A stretch of 64,000 bases of DNA from Pseudomonas sp. PH1b. Lineage in GTDB: Bacteria; Pseudomonadota; Gammaproteobacteria; Pseudomonadales; Pseudomonadaceae. Shown here piece after piece: positions 58,662-64,000 of this stretch (position 1 is its first letter; every line of letters begins with the position of its first letter). Location: NCBI RefSeq assembly GCF_000633395.1, contig NZ_AYMU01000002.1, positions 186,001-250,000 on the forward strand. The letters run 5' to 3'. Made by a program: the position numbers and the translations under genes. Below the pieces are notes generated by a model. It did no database searches, was not told the DNA's origin, and saw only the letters and a list, made by a program, of their open reading frames with translations.

Positions 58662-59347
58662 TCGAAGAGCAACAGGCGCTCGACTTTTCCACGGTGATCG
58701 CCTCCACCGTACATGACATGAAAAATTCCCTGACCATGCTGATGCAGGCTCATGCGCAGTGGCTGGCGCGCGTGCCAGCAGAGCAGCAGGCGCCGGAGCA
58801 GGGCGTGATCGAGTTCGAGTTTGCACACCTCAACGGCATGCTGGTGCAGCTGCTGGGTCTGTACAAGCTGGGGGTCAATCAATTGCCACTGCAGCCGGCC
58901 TACCATGAGCTGGACGACTTTATCGAAGCCCAGTTGGTGAGCCATCAGGACGTGTTCAAGAGTCGCGGGATTTCCGCCACCTATGAGGTCGATCCGCTGA
59001 GCCCCCTGGGCTTTTTCGATCGCGAGCTGATTGCCTCGGTGCTGGCCAACTGCATCAACAATGCGATCCGTTATGCGCGCAATGCGTTGTTGATCACGGT
59101 CAGTGATGAAGAGGGGCAGGTGGTCCTGTCCATCAATGACGACGGTGAGGGTTACCCTCAGGCGATGATCGAGCGCCAGGTCGACTATGTGCAGGGCATC
59201 AATCAAAGCAGTGGCAGTACCGGGCTGGGGCTGTACTTCGCCGGGCGCATTGCCGAGCTGCACCAGCGTAACGGTGTGTGCGGGCACACGCGGATCAGCA
59301 ATGGCGGCCCCTTGGGCGGTGGGTTGTTCAAGCTTTACCTGCCCTGA
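58658..59347 (+). CDS. Soluble histidine kinase (no sensor domain)
   Basis: This 229-residue kinase has H-box STVIASTVHDMKNSLTML with H19, N-box SVLANCINNAIRYARNALL, G-boxes NDDGEGYP and GSTGLGLYFAGRI, and no sensor or transmembrane domain. The input must come from a partner, most simply the receiver-TPR protein encoded just before it, which shares ATGA with it. The target process is unknown; proximity to flagellar genes is only suggestive. Confidence 0.88.
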   Translation: MIEEQQALDFSTVIASTVHDMKNSLTMLMQAHAQWLARVPAEQQAPEQGVIEFEFAHLNGMLVQLLGLYKLGVNQLPLQPAYHELDDFIEAQLVSHQDVFKSRGISATYEVDPLSPLGFFDRELIASVLANCINNAIRYARNALLITVSDEEGQVVLSINDDGEGYPQAMIERQVDYVQGINQSSGSTGLGLYFAGRIAELHQRNGVCGHTRISNGGPLGGGLFKLYLP

Positions 59348-59591
59348 GCCGCTTTTTGCCGTCGGAGTCGATGAGCCCGCGGCTGTCCTGGTGCAGGCGC
59401 GCCGCCGAGCTGCGGTCTTTGTTGGTGTTGTCCGGCCTTTGTCGCTCTGCAACTGGCGGGAATGGGAGGGCTGTCGGGCAGGCCGGGGCGGTGTTGGGGA
59501 TTTTATTCTTGTCTGCTTGAAATCTTGAACGGGTGGTGCGTATTTTGTACGGGTCGCCGTTCGCGGCTCGTATAACAACAAGGATTGAGTC

Positions 59592-60935
59592 ATGACAACC
59601 GATGGCCACAGTTCACTCGCCGAGCGATTGACGGGCATTGATGAGATTGAGTGTGTCACTGCGGATTTGAATGGCGTGCCGCGGGGCAAGGTAATGACTG
59701 CCGAGGGCTTCCTCGAGGGGCGGCGCCTGCAGATGGCACGTGGGGTGCTGCTGCAGTGCATCATGGGCGGTTATCCGCCCGCGCGTTTCTACGGCAGCGA
59801 CGACGGCGACCTGGCACTCAATGCCGACCCCCGGCAGATTCATCGCCTGCCCTGGAGCCAGACGCCACGGGCGCTGGCCATCTGTGATGCGGATGAACTC
59901 AGTGGCGAGAGCTCGCGGTTGTCTACCCGTGGCCAGCTCAAGCAGGTGATCTCCCGTTATGCGGCCCTGGGCCTGGCGCCAGTGGTGGCCACCGAGCTGG
60001 AGTTCTTCGTGTTCGCCGCCAACGCAGACCCCGCGCACCCCTTCCAGCCGCCGCTGGGCCTGGATGGTCGACGGGAAGAAGGTCATTCGGCGTTCAGTGT
60101 CAGTTCCAACAACGGGCTGCGACCGTTCTTCAAGGAGGTCTATGAGTGCATGGCGGCCCTGGGCCTGCCGCGCGATACCTTTATGCATGAAATGGGTGTC
60201 AGCCAGTTCGAGATCAACCTGTTGCACGGCGATCCGCTGCTCTTGGCAGACCAGACCTTCCTGTTCAAGCACCTGCTCAAGGAAGTGGCACTCAAGCATG
60301 GCCTGATCGTGGTCTGCATGGCCAAGCCCCTGGCCCACACGCCGGGCAGTTCCATGCACATTCACCAGAGCCTGGTGGAGATTGGTAGCGGCCGAAATGT
60401 TTTCAGTGACGAGGCCGGGCAGCCCACGGCGATGTTCCGTCATTTCATCGGTGGCCTGCAGGCCGGGCTGGCGGACTTCACTGCGTTGTTCGCCCCCAAC
60501 GTGAACTCCTACCAGCGCTTGTGCCATCCTTACGCTTCGCCGAACAATGCGTGCTGGTCCCATGACAATCGGGCGGCCGGGTTGCGTATTCCGGCCAGTT
60601 CGCCAGTGGCGCGGCGAGTGGAAAACCGCTTGCCGGGGGCAGATGCCAATCCCTACCTGGCGATTGCCGCGAGTCTGGCGGCGGGCCTGCACGGTATCGA
60701 GAACGAGCTCGAGCCGGGGGCGGCGATCCAGGGCGAGTTCGAGGTGCCGGACAATTTGTCCCTGCCCTGTACCTTGCATGCGGCACTGGAGCGTCTCAAG
60801 CGTAGCCAGTTGGCCAGGGAACTGTTTGGCAGCGAGTTCATCGAAGGCTACATCGCTTCGAAGACCATGGAATTGACCAGTTTCTTTGATGAAATCACTC
60901 CCTGGGAGCGGCGTGTTTTAGCGGCCCAGGCATAA
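59592..60935 (+). CDS. Glutamine-synthetase-like gamma-glutamylpolyamine ligase (PauA-type)
   Basis: This 447-residue glutamine synthetase III-like enzyme resembles the PauA family, which joins glutamate to polyamines for catabolism (PauA5/PA3356-like from position and sequence). The ATP/glutamate core VATELEFFVFAANAD and MHEMGVSQFEINL and the C-terminal metal site SMHIHQSL are intact, with NGLRPFFKEVYE and NRLPGADANPYLAIAASLAAG. A specific amine substrate cannot be fixed. It is followed by an MFS gene, possibly a related exporter. Confidence 0.85.
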   Translation: MTTDGHSSLAERLTGIDEIECVTADLNGVPRGKVMTAEGFLEGRRLQMARGVLLQCIMGGYPPARFYGSDDGDLALNADPRQIHRLPWSQTPRALAICDADELSGESSRLSTRGQLKQVISRYAALGLAPVVATELEFFVFAANADPAHPFQPPLGLDGRREEGHSAFSVSSNNGLRPFFKEVYECMAALGLPRDTFMHEMGVSQFEINLLHGDPLLLADQTFLFKHLLKEVALKHGLIVVCMAKPLAHTPGSSMHIHQSLVEIGSGRNVFSDEAGQPTAMFRHFIGGLQAGLADFTALFAPNVNSYQRLCHPYASPNNACWSHDNRAAGLRIPASSPVARRVENRLPGADANPYLAIAASLAAGLHGIENELEPGAAIQGEFEVPDNLSLPCTLHAALERLKRSQLARELFGSEFIEGYIASKTMELTSFFDEITPWERRVLAAQA

Positions 60936-61009
60936 CCGACACGTCGCTGGTCGGGCCCTGTCTTGCCAAGGGGCCCGACTCCTCATTCAAGGAGCCGCTC
61001 GGAACGCCG

Positions 61010-62386
61010 ATGCGCCAAATCTGGAAATCCTTTCGAGCGCTTTATTTCGCTTCGCTGATGATGCTGATCGGCTCCGGCCTGCTCAGTACTTACCTGGCCT
61101 TGCGCCTGGCCGCCGATCATGTCGATGGCTTGTGGGTGGGGGCCTTGATGGCGGCCAACTATTTCGGCCTGGTTTTGGGGGGCAAGCTGGGGCACCGGCT
61201 GATTGCCCGGGTCGGGCATATTCGTGCCTATGCCACGTGCGCTGGGATCGTCGGCGCGGCGGTGCTCGGGCACGGGCTGGTGGACTGGTTGCCGGCCTGG
61301 CTGGTGCTGCGGATGATTGTCGGCCTGGGGATGATGTGCCAGTACATGGTCATCGAAAGCTGGCTCAACGAGCAGGCCGATGCCAATCAGCGTGGGCTGG
61401 TGTTCAGCGGCTACATGATCGCCTCCTACCTGGGGCTGGTTCTGGGGCAGTTGATTCTGGTCATGCACCCGGCCCTGGGGCTGGAGTTGCTGATGCTGGT
61501 GGCACTGTGCTTTGCCCTGTGCCTGGTACCGGTGGCCATGACTCGGCGCATTCACCCGGCGCCCTTGCATCCCGCGCCCATGGAACCGCGGTTCTTTATC
61601 AAGCGGGTGCCGCAATCTCTGAGTACCGTGCTGGGCTCCGGATTGATCGTCGGTTCGTTCTACGGCCTGGCGCCGCTCTATGCATCGCAGCAGGGGCTGA
61701 GTACCGAGCAGGTGGGCCTGTTCATGGGGAGCTGCATCTTTGCCGGGCTGGTGGTGCAGTGGCCATTGGGCTGGCTGTCCGACCGTTACGATCGGGCGTT
61801 GCTGATCCGCTGTTTTGCATTGTTCCTGGCGGTTGCCGCGTTGCCTCTGGCGATTCTGCCTGAGGTGCCGTTGGAGGTGCTGTTTGTCCTTGGCTTCCTC
61901 TGTTCCCTGGTGCAGTTCTGCCTCTATCCACTGGCGGTGGCATTCTCCAATGACCACGTCGAAGGAGACCGGCGAGTGTCGTTGACCGCGATGCTGCTGG
62001 TGACTTACGGCGTGGGGGCGAGTATCGGCCCGTTGGCGGCGGGGGTGCTGATGAAGCTGTTCGGCAGCCAGATGCTCTATGCCTTCTTCAGCTTCTTCGC
62101 CGTGGTCCTGGTGTGGCGGATACGGCCGAAGGCGGTGACCAATCTGCACCAGGTGGACGATGCGCCGCTGCAGCACGTGGCGATGCCGGACAGCATGTCC
62201 AGCTCGCCCCTGGTGGCGGCTCTTGATCCGCGGGTGGACGAGCAGGTGGTGCAGGATCAGATGCAGACCACTCCAGGCCCAGACGCTGCGCCGGCTACGG
62301 AATCTACGCCAGAGGGCGATCAGGTGCCGGATGAGGTGCCGCCGGAGGACCCGGCTAGCGCAGATTTCAGTGGCGCCAGGCCCTAG
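61010..62386 (+). CDS. MFS transporter (YcaD-type) with long acidic tail
   Basis: This 458-residue protein has 12 predicted helices (about 10-375), with the MFS loop motif GGKLGHRLIARVGHIRAY and the second-half motif WLSDRYDRALLIRCF. A hydrophilic C-terminal tail of about 80 residues, rich in Pro/Glu/Ala/Asp (residues about 378-458), is unusual for the family. The substrate is unknown. It starts about 75 bp after the glutamine-synthetase-like gene and may be cotranscribed with it. Confidence 0.85.
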   Translation: MRQIWKSFRALYFASLMMLIGSGLLSTYLALRLAADHVDGLWVGALMAANYFGLVLGGKLGHRLIARVGHIRAYATCAGIVGAAVLGHGLVDWLPAWLVLRMIVGLGMMCQYMVIESWLNEQADANQRGLVFSGYMIASYLGLVLGQLILVMHPALGLELLMLVALCFALCLVPVAMTRRIHPAPLHPAPMEPRFFIKRVPQSLSTVLGSGLIVGSFYGLAPLYASQQGLSTEQVGLFMGSCIFAGLVVQWPLGWLSDRYDRALLIRCFALFLAVAALPLAILPEVPLEVLFVLGFLCSLVQFCLYPLAVAFSNDHVEGDRRVSLTAMLLVTYGVGASIGPLAAGVLMKLFGSQMLYAFFSFFAVVLVWRIRPKAVTNLHQVDDAPLQHVAMPDSMSSSPLVAALDPRVDEQVVQDQMQTTPGPDAAPATESTPEGDQVPDEVPPEDPASADFSGARP

Positions 62387-62390
62387 TGGC

Positions 62391-62430
62391 AAAAAAAACG
62401 GGCAGTTGCCGCAAGGCACTGCCCGTTTTC
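62391..62430. terminator. Bidirectional terminator between MFS gene and flgZ
   Basis: A-run, then ACGGGCAG-T-TGCC GCAA GGCA-CTGCCCGT and TTTT: a 12-bp stem with one bulged T, flanked by A on the left and T on the right. It serves the convergent MFS (plus) and flgZ (minus) genes. Confidence 0.85.
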
Positions 62431-62445
62431 ATTGGCGCCTGATGA

Positions 62446-63192
62446 TCACATGTCGTCTTTGTCGAAGCGCCGTGCTTCACGCTGCAACTGATAGACGAAG
62501 CGCTCGACCTGGCGTTGTACCAGGCCGCTCATGTTGTGGAAGCGTACGCCGGCAAAGGTGGTGTCGATTCGTTCCTCGTGGTGCAGGTAACGCAACTCGA
62601 CCGGCGCTGTCATGCTGCCGAAGGGCAGGGCGGCGATAAAGCGCTCATAGACCTGGCCCAGTTGCAGGCGCGAGGAGATGTCGCCGTCGAAGCGCAGTTT
62701 GCAGCCGGTGGCGGAAATATCCAGCAGCTTGCCGGTCAGGGGCGACTTGAGCTTTTCGCCGCCGAGTTCGATATCCACCAGCTGCGCCAGCTTCAATGCC
62801 GCGCGGAAGGCGTTGCGGCGCTGGTGGTAGACCACTTCGTCCGGCAGGGTGGTGCGATAGCACCGGCCATTGTTGGATTCGTCGAGAGTGGGGACGCCGT
62901 TGCTTTCCCAGGCGATGCGCACGCCTTCGTGAAAGCCTTCGACGCGAAACGGTTCCCCCGCCAGCATGAAGCGCTCGCCGTCGCGAGGAATCATCTCGTC
63001 AAGGGCGATCATGTTGCTGTCGCGGTCCACTTCCACCAGGTAGCTCTGAAAACGCTGGCTGCGCTCATGGAAAGTGATGATCAGCGGGTCGTGACTCTCT
63101 TGCAGCAGCCGCAGGTTGGAGGAAATCTCCAACGCAGTGGTGAACACCTTGGGTGGCTGCGGAGCATCTTCCGCGTTTGTGGCATTGAACAC
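62446..63192 (-). CDS. flgZ: Flagellar brake protein FlgZ/YcgR (PilZ)
   Basis: This 248-residue c-di-GMP effector slows or biases the flagellar motor. It has an N-terminal YcgR domain (about 20-118) and a C-terminal PilZ domain whose ligand motifs RRNAFR (125-130) and D158-I-S-A-T-G163 (DxSxxG) are intact. It follows flgN in the same direction, the usual flgM-flgN-flgZ order. Confidence 0.92.
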   Translation of the reverse strand: MFNATNAEDAPQPPKVFTTALEISSNLRLLQESHDPLIITFHERSQRFQSYLVEVDRDSNMIALDEMIPRDGERFMLAGEPFRVEGFHEGVRIAWESNGVPTLDESNNGRCYRTTLPDEVVYHQRRNAFRAALKLAQLVDIELGGEKLKSPLTGKLLDISATGCKLRFDGDISSRLQLGQVYERFIAALPFGSMTAPVELRYLHHEERIDTTFAGVRFHNMSGLVQRQVERFVYQLQREARRFDKDDM

Positions 63193-63288
63193 GGTTCATC
63201 AGTCTCCAGACAAAATACAACTACACGCAAAAACTGGCATTTTGCCAGCATGTTTCACGGCTGGGTAGCACGCTCTCATTTTTGAGGC

Positions 63289-63756
63289 TCAAGCCTGACT
63301 GAGTGGGCGTGGCTTCGCAAGCATCGAGGTAGAGCCGCGGGCGTCGTATAGCGCAGGAGGTTCGCCACCGTTGAGGATCTTCAACTGGTTGGCAGTGGTG
63401 GCTTGTTGAATCTGGATCGAGCGGCCATTGAGTTCGTTGGCGGCTTGGCAATCGGCGAGCAGTTGAGTCAGCGTGCTGCCTTGCTCAAGCAGTTGCTCGC
63501 CCAGGCTCGAGTGGCTGGCCAGTTGCTCGAGGCCCTTGCGATTGGGTGGCAGGTCCAGGCTGGCAAGGATCTGCGTGCGCTTGCGGCCATGCTGTTCCAG
63601 CAATATGACCAGGGCTTGCTTCTGCGCCAGGATATCCTCCAGCAACGGCATGTCGCGGCCGTGCAGGGCAATGGACTCCGCCCGCAGCAGCTCCAGCAGC
63701 TGTTGCGCTGGAGCTAGGTCATCGTTGATCAGTTGCAGTAGGTTGGTGTCGTGCAT
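63289..63756 (-). CDS. flgN: Flagellar export chaperone FlgN
   Basis: This 155-residue helical chaperone delivers hook-junction proteins FlgK/FlgL to the export gate. It starts MHDTNLLQLINDDLAPAQQLLELLRAESIALHGRDMP and is mostly amphipathic helix with Gln/Leu-rich heptads. It lies between flgM and flgZ. Confidence 0.92.
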   Translation of the reverse strand: MHDTNLLQLINDDLAPAQQLLELLRAESIALHGRDMPLLEDILAQKQALVILLEQHGRKRTQILASLDLPPNRKGLEQLASHSSLGEQLLEQGSTLTQLLADCQAANELNGRSIQIQQATTANQLKILNGGEPPALYDARGSTSMLAKPRPLSQA

Positions 63757-63804
63757 GGCTGGCCTTGGGGATTAAGCGTCCAAAAGCCTGGCGCGAGCCT
63801 GGGG

Positions 63805-64000
63805 CTAGCGCTGGGCTTCGAAGTTGAGCAGTTTGCTGGCTATACGGTTGCTGTCGACCTTATAGCTGCCATCGGCAATGGCTTGCTTCAACTCGGCCAC
63901 TCGGGCTTTGTCGACAGCAGGCTGATCGCGCAGCTTGTCAGTGATTTTCTGCAACTGTTGAGCCTCATTGCTGAGGTGAACCGATTCCCCGCTTTTGCTG
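63805..64000 (-). CDS. flgM: Anti-sigma-28 factor FlgM (C-terminal part)
   Basis: The last 64 residues of FlgM are present before the stop at 63805, ending SRNI-like [11 protein letters not shown]. The segment [26 protein letters not shown] is the helical FliA-binding region. FlgM keeps FliA inactive until the hook is finished. The 5' half is beyond the window. Confidence 0.92.
   Translation of the reverse strand, partial: SKSGESVHLSNEAQQLQKITDKLRDQPAVDKARVAELKQAIADGSYKVDSNRIASKLLNFEAQR

Overview
The window is chromosomal DNA of a fluorescent Pseudomonas, most likely of the P. fluorescens/protegens/chlororaphis complex. Three things point there: high G+C, the gene content (aot/aru arginine genes, rsmA/csrA, amrZ, DUF2025, DUF2790 and a PauA-type ligase), and local gene orders that match, from memory, three separate P. 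aeruginosa PAO1 segments (acsA-aot-argR-aru-alaS-lysC-rsmA-mgtE; amrZ-phn-PA3371; flgZ-flgN-flgM). No insertion sequence, integrase, CRISPR array or prophage was seen.

1-24 kb is a mosaic of sensory, regulatory and housekeeping genes: the start of a CorA/ZntB-type transporter, two chemoreceptors (one membrane-bound, one soluble with two PAS domains), a GAF histidine kinase, a MASE2 diguanylate cyclase, several one-component regulators beside their likely targets (AraC with GlpQ, LysR with an amidotransferase/monooxygenase pair, TetR with a metallo-hydrolase, AraC with a TauE permease), a secreted protein, a lone protein with a CoiA-like zinc module next to an AT-rich gap, a class A acid phosphatase, and nrdB without nrdA nearby.

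24-41 kb is a metabolic block for acetate and arginine use. acsA is followed by the aotJQMOP uptake operon, the arginine-sensing regulator argR, and aruC-F-G-D-B-(small His-tailed gene)-E, the complete arginine succinyltransferase pathway to glutamate. ArgR-type boxes precede aotJ and aruC. Terminator-like hairpins inside both operons probably set the stoichiometry. A riboswitch-controlled lumazine synthase gene lies next, on the opposite strand.

41-50 kb is a conserved core: ltaE, alaS, lysC, rsmA, tRNA-Ser(GCU), two identical tRNA-Arg(ACG), mgtE and amrZ. After amrZ comes an orphan phnN and a 59-residue membrane protein, which look like the flanks of a C-P lyase operon that is absent here.

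50-64 kb holds a tRNA-Arg(CCU), then a three-gene operon of unknown function (776-residue helical-repeat protein, PcfJ-like protein, DUF1266 membrane-anchored protein), a response regulator/histidine kinase pair with a TPR output region, a glutamine-synthetase-like gamma-glutamylpolyamine ligase with an MFS transporter, and the flagellar genes flgZ, flgN and flgM (cut by the window edge). The TPR/PcfJ-like/DUF1266 operon is the best candidate for an undescribed system; the CoiA-like gene is second.
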